From NCBI GenBank assembly GCA_020632925.1, contig JACKER010000007.1:620001-684000 (forward strand): a DNA stretch of 64,000 nucleotides. Reading direction: 5' to 3'. The DNA comes from Alphaproteobacteria bacterium. GTDB taxonomy: Bacteria > Myxococcota_A > UBA796 > GCA-2862545. The translations under genes and the position numbers were made by a program. The notes below the pieces were generated by a model. That model was not told where the DNA came from. It searched no databases and worked only from the letters and a program-made list of their open reading frames with translations. This document shows, piece by piece, positions 17,218 to 24,843 of the stretch. Numbering within the stretch: the stretch's first letter is position 1; each line of letters opens with the position of its first letter.

Positions 17218-17733
17218 ATGAACGCGAACGTCACTCGGTGGGCCACGCGGGGAGCGATCGCCGTCGTGGCGCTGCTGGTCGCCATCCAGCTGGTCCCCTT
17301 CGGCCGGGACCACACCAACCCACCCGTCACCGGCGAGCCCTCCTGGGACTCGCCCCGCACGCGGGAGCTGGCGAAGCGGGCCTGCTTCGACTGCCACAGC
17401 AACGAGACCGTGTGGCCGGTCTACGCGAACGTGGCGCCGTTCTCCTGGCTCGTCGCGGACCACGTGGCCGAGGGGCGCAGCAAGCTGAACTTCAGCGAGT
17501 TCGATCGGCCGCAGAAGGAGGCCCACGAGGCCGGCGAGGTGGTGGCCGAGGGCGAGATGCCGCCCGGCTACTACAAGCTCCTCCACCCCAGCGCCCGCCT
17601 GGACGACGCGGAGCTCCGGCAGCTGGTGGACGGGCTCCAGGCCACGCTCGGGGGCGAAGAGGGCGAGCTCGCGCGCGGTCGGGGCGGCGGCTTCCCGACG
17701 GCGGAGGAGGAGGGCGAGGAGGACGACGACTGA
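17218..17733 (+). CDS. membrane-anchored haem-binding (Haem_bd, c-type CxxCH) protein
   Basis: This 171-residue protein has its ATG six bases after GGAGG; a GTG at 17212 is less likely. An N-terminal membrane anchor (about 11-29) precedes ACFDCHSNETVWPVYANVAP. This is the CxxCH haem c site of the Haem_bd family, followed by PFSWLVADHVAEGRSKLNFSEF and GEMPPGYY. The tail is very acidic. It probably carries covalent haem on the periplasmic side. Its stop overlaps the response-regulator ATG, so it belongs to an operon with a two-component system and may be a redox or gas input. Confidence 0.9.
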   Translation: MNANVTRWATRGAIAVVALLVAIQLVPFGRDHTNPPVTGEPSWDSPRTRELAKRACFDCHSNETVWPVYANVAPFSWLVADHVAEGRSKLNFSEFDRPQKEAHEAGEVVAEGEMPPGYYKLLHPSARLDDAELRQLVDGLQATLGGEEGELARGRGGGFPTAEEEGEEDDD

Positions 17734-18401
17734 TGCGCATCCTGGTGATCGAGGACGAGCGCAGGATCGGCGGCTTCCTCCAGCGCGGCCTGACCGAGGA
17801 GGGGCACCGTGTCGAGGTCGTACCCGATCTCGCGAGCGCGCGGACCCGCCTGGGCGAGGGTTGGGACCTGCTGCTCGTCGATCGGATGCTGCCGGACGGC
17901 GACGGGCTCCAGCTCGTGCGTGACCTGCGCCGTGACGGTGATCGGACGCCGACCATCTGCCTGACGGCGCGCGACCGCGTCGACGAGCGGGTGGAGGGCC
18001 TGGTCGGCGGCGCCGACGACTACCTCGTGAAGCCTTTCGCCTTCGAAGAGCTGCTCGCGCGGATCGGCGCCGTGACCCGCCGTGGGGGCGCGCCCGAGCG
18101 CATCGAGATCGCCGATCTCGTGATCGACCTGGCGGGCCGCCGCGTGTCGCGCGCGGGCACGGAGATCAAGCTCACCGCCCGCGAGTTCGACCTGCTCCGC
18201 TACCTCGCCGAGCGCCCCGGGCGCGTCATCTCCCGTACCCGCCTGCTGGAGGCGGTCTGGGACACGACCCACGACCCGGGCACGAACGTGGTGGACGTCT
18301 ACGTCAGCTACCTGCGCGCGAAGGTCGACAAGGACTTCGGCCCGCCGCTGATCCACACGGTCCGCGGCGTCGGCTACGTGCTCGAGACCGAGGGCCGGTG
18401 A
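17733..18401 (+). CDS. OmpR/PhoB-type response regulator
   Basis: This 222-residue protein has a receiver domain with acidic pocket D8-E9, phospho-acceptor D50 (LLLVDRMLP) and YLVKPF lysine. A winged-helix DNA-binding domain follows (KLTAREFDLLRYLAERPGRV; TNVVDVYVSYLRAKVD; IHTVRGVGYVLE). ATG overlaps the upstream TGA and the stop overlaps the kinase GTG. It probably activates transcription when phosphorylated by the downstream kinase. Related regulators often control efflux or metal genes, but no target is visible here. Confidence 0.96.
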   Translation: MRILVIEDERRIGGFLQRGLTEEGHRVEVVPDLASARTRLGEGWDLLLVDRMLPDGDGLQLVRDLRRDGDRTPTICLTARDRVDERVEGLVGGADDYLVKPFAFEELLARIGAVTRRGGAPERIEIADLVIDLAGRRVSRAGTEIKLTAREFDLLRYLAERPGRVISRTRLLEAVWDTTHDPGTNVVDVYVSYLRAKVDKDFGPPLIHTVRGVGYVLETEGR

Positions 18402-19684
18402 GCGCGCCACCCAGCCTGGAGCGTGCGATCGCCCTGCGCGGAGTGGCGACCCTGGCGTTCACCCTGCTCGTGCTCGGGATCGCGACCGCGGCCCTGCTGC
18501 ACGTCCGCGACGGCGCCGCGCTCGATCGCGCGCTGCTGGTCGCGGCGCACGGGGGCGCCTCGGAGGGTGGCTGGACCCTCGACCACGCGCCGCCGCCCAT
18601 CGAGACCCGCCTGGTGGGCGTGGACGACGCGGAGCCTCCGCCCGACGAGCTCGTCCAGCGCGCGCTGACCTCGGAGCGCCCCGTCTACTTCGACCGGGAC
18701 GGACGCCGCGGGGTGTTGTTGGTGGTGGAGCGCGAGCGTCGCGGCCGCGAGGAGCACCGGCTGGTCGAGGCGACCGCGCGACGACCGGGCCCGATGGTCA
18801 CCACGGGGCCCTTCCTGCTGGTCTACGTCCCCCTCGCGGTCGCGGCGACGGCGATGGCGGGGCTCGGGTTCCGCTGGCTCGTCCGCTCGTCCATGGCCCC
18901 CCTCGACCGCGCGCGCAGCGAGGCTTCCGCCATCGAGACGCTGTCGTCGGCCGCGCGCCTGACCGTCCAGGGGCCCGAGGAGGTCCGTGCGCTGGTGGCC
19001 TCCATCAACGCGCTCCTCGAGCGACTGGAGCGGGCGCACCAGGCTCAGGACAGGTTCACGGCGGAGGCGGCGCACGAGCTGCGGACGCCGCTCACGACGA
19101 TGTCGCTGGCGGTCGACCTCGCGCTGCGCCACCCCCGAACGGTCGACGAGTACCGCGAAGCGCTGGGGTCGGTGCGCGAAGAGCTCGATCGTCTCGAGCG
19201 GCTCGTGCAGGGGCTCGTGATCCTCGCCCGCCTGGATGGTGGGCACGAACCCGAGCCGCGCGTGATCGGCGCCCGGGCGCTGGTGGACGAAGCGGTCTCG
19301 GCCGAGCGCGCCGAGGTGGAGCTCGCGGTCGGCGAGGAGCGGCTCGTCGTGCGGCCGGAGCTGGCGTCGATCGCCCTGCGGAACCTCCTGCGGAACGCGC
19401 GGCGCCACGCGCCCGATAGCGCGGTGACGATCCGGACGCGGACGGTCGGCGACCTGGTTCGCATCGAGGTCGACGACCGGGGCCCGGGGGTCGCGGAGGA
19501 GGACCGGGAGCGCGTCTTCGATCGCATGACCCGGACCGGCGAGGCGCGGCGGCGGGACCCCGACGGGCTCGGGCTGGGCCTGCCCATCGCTCGGGAGATC
19601 GCGCGCCGCGAGGGCGGGAGCTGCACGCTGGAGGAGGCGCCCGGCGGAGGGTGCCGCGCCGTGCTCGCCCTGCCCGCGGCCTGA
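18398..19684 (+). CDS. sensor histidine kinase
   Basis: This 428-residue protein starts at a GTG overlapping the response-regulator stop. It has two membrane segments (about residues 15-33 and 133-153) flanking a small periplasmic loop of about 100 residues. A HAMP-like linker follows, then HisKA with H226 in AHELRTPLTTMSLAVDLAL. The ATPase domain has NLLRNARRHAP (N box), VDDRGPGV (G1) and DGLGLGLPIAREIA (G2). All catalytic motifs are present. Partner is the adjacent regulator. Signal unknown; the haem-binding protein in the operon is a candidate. Confidence 0.95.
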   Translation: MSAPPSLERAIALRGVATLAFTLLVLGIATAALLHVRDGAALDRALLVAAHGGASEGGWTLDHAPPPIETRLVGVDDAEPPPDELVQRALTSERPVYFDRDGRRGVLLVVERERRGREEHRLVEATARRPGPMVTTGPFLLVYVPLAVAATAMAGLGFRWLVRSSMAPLDRARSEASAIETLSSAARLTVQGPEEVRALVASINALLERLERAHQAQDRFTAEAAHELRTPLTTMSLAVDLALRHPRTVDEYREALGSVREELDRLERLVQGLVILARLDGGHEPEPRVIGARALVDEAVSAERAEVELAVGEERLVVRPELASIALRNLLRNARRHAPDSAVTIRTRTVGDLVRIEVDDRGPGVAEEDRERVFDRMTRTGEARRRDPDGLGLGLPIAREIARREGGSCTLEEAPGGGCRAVLALPAA

Positions 19685-19687
19685 GCG

Positions 19688-20434
19688 TCAGGGCACCCGG
19701 GACAGGATGGGGTCCACGAGCGCGAGCCGCACGAGGTCTTCGTCCGGATCGGGCTCGGCGGCCAGCTGACGCACGCGCCGGTCCGTGAGCGCCAGCGCGC
19801 GCGCCATCTCGTCGGTGTGGAACCCGCACCAGCGCCCGGCGTGGACGAAGCCCCGGAAGCAGCGGCGGTCCGAGGGGACCACGCCCACCACGGCCGCGGC
19901 CGCGCGCAGCACCCGCAGCAGCGTCGGGGCGGTGGGTGGCTCCTCGGGCGGCACGACGGCCAGCCGCCCCGCGCCACCCCCGAGCGCGCGGTGAACGTCG
20001 GCGGCCTCGATGCGGGCGAGCGGAGCGCTGGCGTCGAAGAAGCTCGCCCTGCGGAACCCGAGCAGGTCGCGGTGGCTGGTCCACGGCGTGGCGAGCGGGC
20101 CGAGCTCGTCCGCGGGCGCCTCGTGGGCCCACACGATCGCCTCGTGGAGGGCGTCGCACGTGGACCGGTGGTGCTGCCCCGAGTGGAGCGACAACCCCCA
20201 CCTCGCGGCCGCGCGCACCGTCCCGACCTTGAGGCCGCGCACGACCTCGCGGACCTCGCCCGGCGACCCGTCGACCACCACGCGGAGCCAGTCGCCGGCG
20301 AACCCGAACGCGAGCAGGGCGGTGTCGCGCCCGTCGCACATCTTCCGCAGGCGCGTCAGCACGTCGTACCGAAACACCGCACCCCGGAGCCCGCGGTGCC
20401 CACTGACCAGCTCGATGGACACGCGCTCGATCAC
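19688..20434 (-). CDS. REP-associated transposase (RAYT)-like protein, probably inactive
   Basis: This 248-residue protein starts at GTG 20434 after GGGAGG; an ATG at 20500 is an alternative. The layout resembles RAYT/Y1 transposases: VSGHRGLRGAVFRYDVLTRL at the start, then a strand where the His-x-His metal site is expected (FAGDWLRVVV), and later PWTSHRDLLGFRRASFFD, which resembles the WSSYRxYLG segment. The HUH histidines are missing, so it is unlikely to cut DNA. Residues 140-248 add a helical, possibly DNA-binding end (VRQLAAEPD). It could be a domesticated transposase. The call is by eye and tentative. Confidence 0.5.
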   Translation of the reverse strand: MIERVSIELVSGHRGLRGAVFRYDVLTRLRKMCDGRDTALLAFGFAGDWLRVVVDGSPGEVREVVRGLKVGTVRAAARWGLSLHSGQHHRSTCDALHEAIVWAHEAPADELGPLATPWTSHRDLLGFRRASFFDASAPLARIEAADVHRALGGGAGRLAVVPPEEPPTAPTLLRVLRAAAAVVGVVPSDRRCFRGFVHAGRWCGFHTDEMARALALTDRRVRQLAAEPDPDEDLVRLALVDPILSRVP

Positions 20435-20518
20435 GACCCACCTCCCGTCGGACCGGGCTGCAAGGCGTGCCACGGGGATTGTCGTGCTTCGACCGTTCAC
20501 CGACGGCAGTCGTCGACC

Positions 20519-20541
20519 GACGTCCGTCGGGACGTCCGTCG
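20519..20541. repeat. tandem 11-base direct repeat in divergent promoter region
   Basis: GACGTCCGTCG occurs at 20519-20529 and again at 20531-20541, one base apart, about 30 bases upstream of the transporter ATG. Twelve-base spacing places both copies on nearly the same DNA face, which would suit a regulator binding two sites. The region also serves the divergent gene at 20434. Confidence 0.55.
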
Positions 20542-20568
20542 AAGTGGCGGACCCGTTATGGGGCGCCG

Positions 20569-21663
20569 ATGACCGAGGAGTCCGGATCAGCTGGGCGCGG
20601 CGGCGCGGTGCGCGGGCTGGTGGCAGCCGCCGCGACGGTCGTGCTGCTCGGGGGGCTCAAGGTCTCGGGCGACGTGCTGCTCCCGGTCCTGTTCAGCACC
20701 TTCCTCGCCATCGCCACGCAGCCGGCGGTCCGGTGGCTCCGCGGGCGCGGGGTCCCCACGGCCGTCGCCATCCCGCTGGTCGTCGCGGTGGCGGCGGCGG
20801 CGTTGCTCGGGCTCACCGCGGTGGTCGCCAACTCGGTCCGCTCGTTCACGGTGGAGGTCGGGCGGTACGAGACGCAGCTCGACGCGCTGGTCGCCGCGGT
20901 CACCGATCGCGCCGCGCTGTGGGGCCTCGAGGTGACGCCGGACGACTTCTCCGAGCTGATGACCCCGGCCGACGTGATGGATCTCGTCGGCTCGACGCTG
21001 ACGGCGGTGTTCCGTGTGCTGGGGCGCACGCTGGTCGTCGTGATCATGCTGACCTTCATGCTGATCGAGGCGACGGACATCGAGGAGAAGCTCCGCTTCG
21101 CGTTCGGGACCCGCATCGGGGGCGACGGCGCGTTCGGTGGCGTGGGCGAGCGCGTCCAGCGGTACCTCCTGATCAAGTCCATCGTGAGCCTCATCACGGG
21201 CGTGCTCGCGGGGCTCGCGTGCCGATTGATCGGCATCGACTTCTGGCTGCTGTGGGGCCTGCTCGCCTTCCTCCTGAACTACATCCCCACCATCGGCTCG
21301 ATCGTGGCGGCCGTGCCCCCGGTGCTGCTGGCCGCCGTTCAGCTCGGCTGGCCGCAAGCGCTGGGCTGCGCCGTCGCGTACGCCTCGATCAACGTGACAC
21401 TGGGCAACTTCCTGGAGCCACGGATCCTGGGGCAGAGCCTGGGCCTGTCGCCGCTCGTCGTGTTCCTGTCCCTGTTGTTCTGGGGCTGGATGTGGGGGCC
21501 GGCGGGGATGCTGCTGTGCGTCCCGATGACGGTCGTGGTCCAGCTCGTGCTCGAAGGCAGCGACGAGACGCGGTGGATCGCGGTGCTCCTGGGGTCACCC
21601 CGCGTGATCCGACGCGTGAGCGAGGCGGCGCAGGAGGGCGGGAGCGAGCCCGTCGGTCAGTGA
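20569..21663 (+). CDS. AI-2E family transporter (DUF20/PerM-like)
   Basis: This 364-residue membrane protein has about seven to eight hydrophobic segments. It shows the family ending: LAFLLNYIPTIGSIVAAVPPVLLA, then NFLEPRILGQSLGLSPLVVFLSLLFWGWMWGPAGMLLCVPMT. Members export small molecules; roles in AI-2 export, Na+/H+ exchange or turgor vary and cannot be chosen here. ATG 20569 lacks a strong ribosome site. Its 3' end overlaps the convergent small membrane gene by seven bases. Confidence 0.93.
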   Translation: MTEESGSAGRGGAVRGLVAAAATVVLLGGLKVSGDVLLPVLFSTFLAIATQPAVRWLRGRGVPTAVAIPLVVAVAAAALLGLTAVVANSVRSFTVEVGRYETQLDALVAAVTDRAALWGLEVTPDDFSELMTPADVMDLVGSTLTAVFRVLGRTLVVVIMLTFMLIEATDIEEKLRFAFGTRIGGDGAFGGVGERVQRYLLIKSIVSLITGVLAGLACRLIGIDFWLLWGLLAFLLNYIPTIGSIVAAVPPVLLAAVQLGWPQALGCAVAYASINVTLGNFLEPRILGQSLGLSPLVVFLSLLFWGWMWGPAGMLLCVPMTVVVQLVLEGSDETRWIAVLLGSPRVIRRVSEAAQEGGSEPVGQ

Positions 21664-22043
21664 TCGACCGGCAGGCGCCGCATGCCGACGGCCACGAGGA
21701 GCGCCACCACGGACAGGATCGCGCTGCCGAGGATCAGCGGCGAGAGCGACTCCGAGAGGCCGACCACGAGGATCAGCCAGCGGTGGGCCTGGTCGGCTTC
21801 GTCCACCCCCACGACGGCCCGTGCCACGAAGGTCGTGTCGAACGCGGTGCCCGCCACCGCCGCGAACAGCACGGACCCACCATAGGCCAGGACCGCCCCC
21901 ACGCGACCCGGCTCGGGGGTCAGGGCGAACCGGAGCGCGCCGATCAGCGCGACCGCCCCGAAGACCACGATGAACACCATCGGAAACCCGCCAGCCAGCA
22001 TGAACGCCACGGCCACCTCCGACCCCTCCAACGCGCGGGACAC
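21657..22043 (-). CDS. small four-helix membrane protein, unknown
   Basis: A protein of up to 128 residues with about four hydrophobic helices (AFMLAGGFPMVFIVVFGAVA; VGAVLAYGGSVLFAAVAG; RWLILVVGLSESLSPLILGS; ILSVVALLVAVGM). I recognise no family. The GTG at 22043 is one start; a GTG about 20-25 bases further in, preceded by GGAGG, may be used instead. It converges on the transporter gene. The loops are short and carry few charges, so it may be a helper subunit or a MotA/ExbB-like small integral protein, but there is no firm evidence. Confidence 0.6.
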   Translation of the reverse strand: MSRALEGSEVAVAFMLAGGFPMVFIVVFGAVALIGALRFALTPEPGRVGAVLAYGGSVLFAAVAGTAFDTTFVARAVVGVDEADQAHRWLILVVGLSESLSPLILGSAILSVVALLVAVGMRRLPVDH

Positions 22044-22078
22044 GGCAGCGTGACGTCGGTGGGTACAATGCGCGGGCG

Positions 22079-23806
22079 ATGTGGTGGATCTTGGTGGTTC
22101 GGGCCTGGGGACGGGACTGGTCGGCGACGGACGCCACCGCGCTGACGGAGGTCCTCGCGGACCCGGACCTCGCGGTGGGCGACGTCATCGAGCTTGGCGC
22201 GACCACGTTCACGGGCCCGTTCCTGGTGCCCCCGGGCGTCGAGCTCCGCGGCATCTCCCCCGAGGAGACCGTGTTCGACGCGGCCTCGGGCAACGTGATC
22301 GAGGCGCAGGGGCCCGCGCCGACGGCGGCCGCCACCACCCTGTCGCGGCTGACGGTGGCGGGCGGTGGCGTGGCCCGCGCGCTGCTGGCCCGCCATGATG
22401 TCGTGCTCGACGACGTGCGGCTGGTGGGTGGCGCCGCCGACACCGGGGGGCTGGTCCGCGTGGAGGGGACGGTCACCCTCGACGTCCGGGACAGCACGCT
22501 CTCGGGTGGTTCGGCGTCCTCGGAGGGAGGCCAGGTCTGGCTCGACGTGGGCAGCACCGCGACGATCAGCGGTTCCACCCTGATCGGCGGGCGGGCGAAC
22601 GGCGCTGGCGGCGCGATCTCGGCCAACGGGGCGACGCTCGTGGTGACGGACTCCCTGCTCACGGGACACAAGTCCTCCGGCCACGGCGGAGCGCTCGCGC
22701 TGGTGGCGGGTCAGAGCTCCCTGGTCGACTCGGTGGTCTCTCGCAGCGAGGCGGGCGTGGACAACCGGGGCGGCGGGCTGTGGGTGAGCGGGGGTGCCCT
22801 GGAGGCGACGCGGACCCGCCTCGAGGACGATCTGGCGCGGGACGGCGGCGGCGCCTGGCTCGGGGACGACGCCACCATCACGCTGACCGAGGTGGAGGTC
22901 CGCGGCGCTGGCGCCGACCGCGACGGTGGCGGGCTCTTCGTGGGGAGCCTGCAGGCCCTGACGGCGACCGGGCTCGCCCTGATCTCGAACCGCGCGGGCG
23001 GTGGGGCCGGCCTGTACGTCGATGGATGCTGCACCACCCCCTTCGTGATCCGGGATGCACGGCTGTGCTCGAACGCCGTGGAGGACCGCGGGATCTTCGA
23101 CTACGGGGGCGGCACGGACCCCCGGGGAGGCCACGCCCGGCTGCTCAACGCCACCGGCGTCTTCGACAACGTGCTGTGGCTCGACGGCGCGGCCACGTCC
23201 TCGGACGACAGCCAGATCGGCGCGCTGTCGATCGAGGGGGGCTCGGTCGATCTCGTGCACCAGGTGTTCGCCTGGAACCGGTCTCCCGGGTACGCCGCGG
23301 TGCGGACCAGGGACAGCGCCGTAGTCGACGTGCGCAACACCCTGTTCGCGTGGAACGTGGGCGCGCAGGTCCTCACCGACGACGCGGGCGCGATGACCCT
23401 GGCCTACGCGGCCTTCGCGGGCAACGACGGCCTCCCGACCCAGCCCGACACGCTGCTCGACGCGACGAGCCTGGCGGCCGTGGACCCCGGGTTCGAGGCC
23501 GGCCCCGGGTCGTGCGAGCTGTCGGCCTGGCTGGCGCCCGACACCTCACCACTGCACGACGCGGGGGATCCGGCGCGACAGGACGCGGACGGATCCCGCT
23601 CGGACATCGGGCTCTCCGGCGCGGGCGCGGGGACGGGAGGACCGCAGCTCGACCCGGACGAGCCGTTCCGCCGGGACTGCAGCTGCGCGACCACGGCCGC
23701 CCCCGCGCTCGGCTCGCCAGCGGCGGTGCTCCTGGTGCTCAGCGCGTGGCGACGCCGAGCTCCAGGCCGCCGCTCCAGCGCGAAGCGGTCGCGCCCACGC
23801 CGCTGA
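22079..23806 (+). CDS. secreted parallel beta-helix (polymorphic outer-membrane-like) protein with MYXO-CTERM-like tail
   Basis: This 575-residue protein starts at ATG 22079 with a short, weak signal sequence (MWWILVVRAWG). It has repeating turns of about 20-25 residues rich in Gly, Val, Asp and Ser (for example VLDDVRLVGGAADTGG, GGAISANGATLVVTDSLL), typical of right-handed parallel beta-helices. Near the end CSCATT, a hydrophobic run (SPAAVLLVLSA) and RRR resemble MYXO-CTERM, followed by about 20 extra basic residues. It is probably surface-exposed, and could bind or cleave polysaccharide. The last 68 bases overlap the convergent partner gene. Confidence 0.75.
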   Translation: MWWILVVRAWGRDWSATDATALTEVLADPDLAVGDVIELGATTFTGPFLVPPGVELRGISPEETVFDAASGNVIEAQGPAPTAAATTLSRLTVAGGGVARALLARHDVVLDDVRLVGGAADTGGLVRVEGTVTLDVRDSTLSGGSASSEGGQVWLDVGSTATISGSTLIGGRANGAGGAISANGATLVVTDSLLTGHKSSGHGGALALVAGQSSLVDSVVSRSEAGVDNRGGGLWVSGGALEATRTRLEDDLARDGGGAWLGDDATITLTEVEVRGAGADRDGGGLFVGSLQALTATGLALISNRAGGGAGLYVDGCCTTPFVIRDARLCSNAVEDRGIFDYGGGTDPRGGHARLLNATGVFDNVLWLDGAATSSDDSQIGALSIEGGSVDLVHQVFAWNRSPGYAAVRTRDSAVVDVRNTLFAWNVGAQVLTDDAGAMTLAYAAFAGNDGLPTQPDTLLDATSLAAVDPGFEAGPGSCELSAWLAPDTSPLHDAGDPARQDADGSRSDIGLSGAGAGTGGPQLDPDEPFRRDCSCATTAAPALGSPAAVLLVLSAWRRRAPGRRSSAKRSRPRR

Positions 23807-24830
23807 CCTCCTGGACGAACGCCGCCGTCACCACGTTCGCCGCCGCGCCCACACGCAGATCGAGCGGACCCACGGGCACCACCGCCACCCCGATCCGGCC
23901 GTCGACGTTCCAGGTGCCGGGCACCACGCCGAACCCGAGCGAACCGTCCAGGGCCCGGTCGCCGGGCGAGCGTGCCGCCACGCCGAGCATCGGCTGCGGT
24001 AGCCAGAACGTCCGCCGCAGCTCGTCCTCGCCCTGCCGGAGCGAGACCACGGCGCCGCCTGCCCACCCCCACACGCGATCCGTGCCGACCGTGAGAGCGA
24101 GGCGCCCCGACGCCAGCGCCCCGTCCCCGAACGCCGATCCGAGCTCGGCCGACGCGCCGAGCGGACCCGCGAGCGTCAGGTGGCCGAACGCCGCCAGCCC
24201 CACCAGGCCGCCACGGGTCAGCGCGGGATCGCCGTCGGCGACGCGGTCCGCGGTCTCCGCCCAGCCCCCGGTGGTCGTCAACACGCCCCACGGCGAGCCC
24301 TTCGTCGACACCCGCACCTTGCCGACGGCTGGGAGTCCTCCCAGCGCATCCTCGGGGAACCGTCCGTCGTCGACCACCCAGGTCAGGTGCCCGCGACCCG
24401 TCGTCGCCTGGACGACGTGCACACCCTCCAGGCGTACGGGGTCCTCGACCCGCACGCCGTCCACCGTCGTGGGCCAGCGCAGGGTTCCGGGCGCGCGGAA
24501 CAGCTCGGTCGAGGGCGGGGTCCGCGCGAGGAACGAGGGGATGGCGAGCTCGGGGTCCGCCCGGTGCGCTGCGGCGAGCACCGTGCGGTGGTCCCGGCCC
24601 TCCGCGAAGCTCACGATGGCCTCGTCCAGCAACAGCCGCGCCCACGCCTCGCGGGGGAGCTCCTCCTCGAGGCAGTGCAGGTCGCGCAGCAACGCGGTGA
24701 AGGTCTTGGCGTGCTCCGGCGCGTCGTCCGCGGCGATGGCGGAGGCCGATCGCTCCGAGGCGGCGACGATGTCGTCGGCGGACAGCGGGCAGCCGGCGCG
24801 GGCGGTGGCGAGGGTCCACGCGATCAGCAC
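23739..24830 (-). CDS. exported partner protein of the kinase (cassette copy 2)
   Basis: This 363-residue protein has its GTG after GGGAGG, 13 bases behind the kinase stop. A short signal peptide ends near ARAGC. The helical first half (TALLRDLHCLEEELPREAW ARLLLDEAIVSFA) matches the protein at 8482-9699. The second half is a series of Gly/Val-rich strands with many Trp-Gly steps, like an outer-membrane barrel or propeller. Each copy has one cysteine near the mature N-terminus and one in the helical part. The conserved kinase-partner order argues that the two proteins act together. No named family recognised. Confidence 0.75.
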   Translation of the reverse strand: MLIAWTLATARAGCPLSADDIVAASERSASAIAADDAPEHAKTFTALLRDLHCLEEELPREAWARLLLDEAIVSFAEGRDHRTVLAAAHRADPELAIPSFLARTPPSTELFRAPGTLRWPTTVDGVRVEDPVRLEGVHVVQATTGRGHLTWVVDDGRFPEDALGGLPAVGKVRVSTKGSPWGVLTTTGGWAETADRVADGDPALTRGGLVGLAAFGHLTLAGPLGASAELGSAFGDGALASGRLALTVGTDRVWGWAGGAVVSLRQGEDELRRTFWLPQPMLGVAARSPGDRALDGSLGFGVVPGTWNVDGRIGVAVVPVGPLDLRVGAAANVVTAAFVQEVSGVGATASRWSGGLELGVATR

Positions 24831-24843
24831 GGGTACGCCTCCC

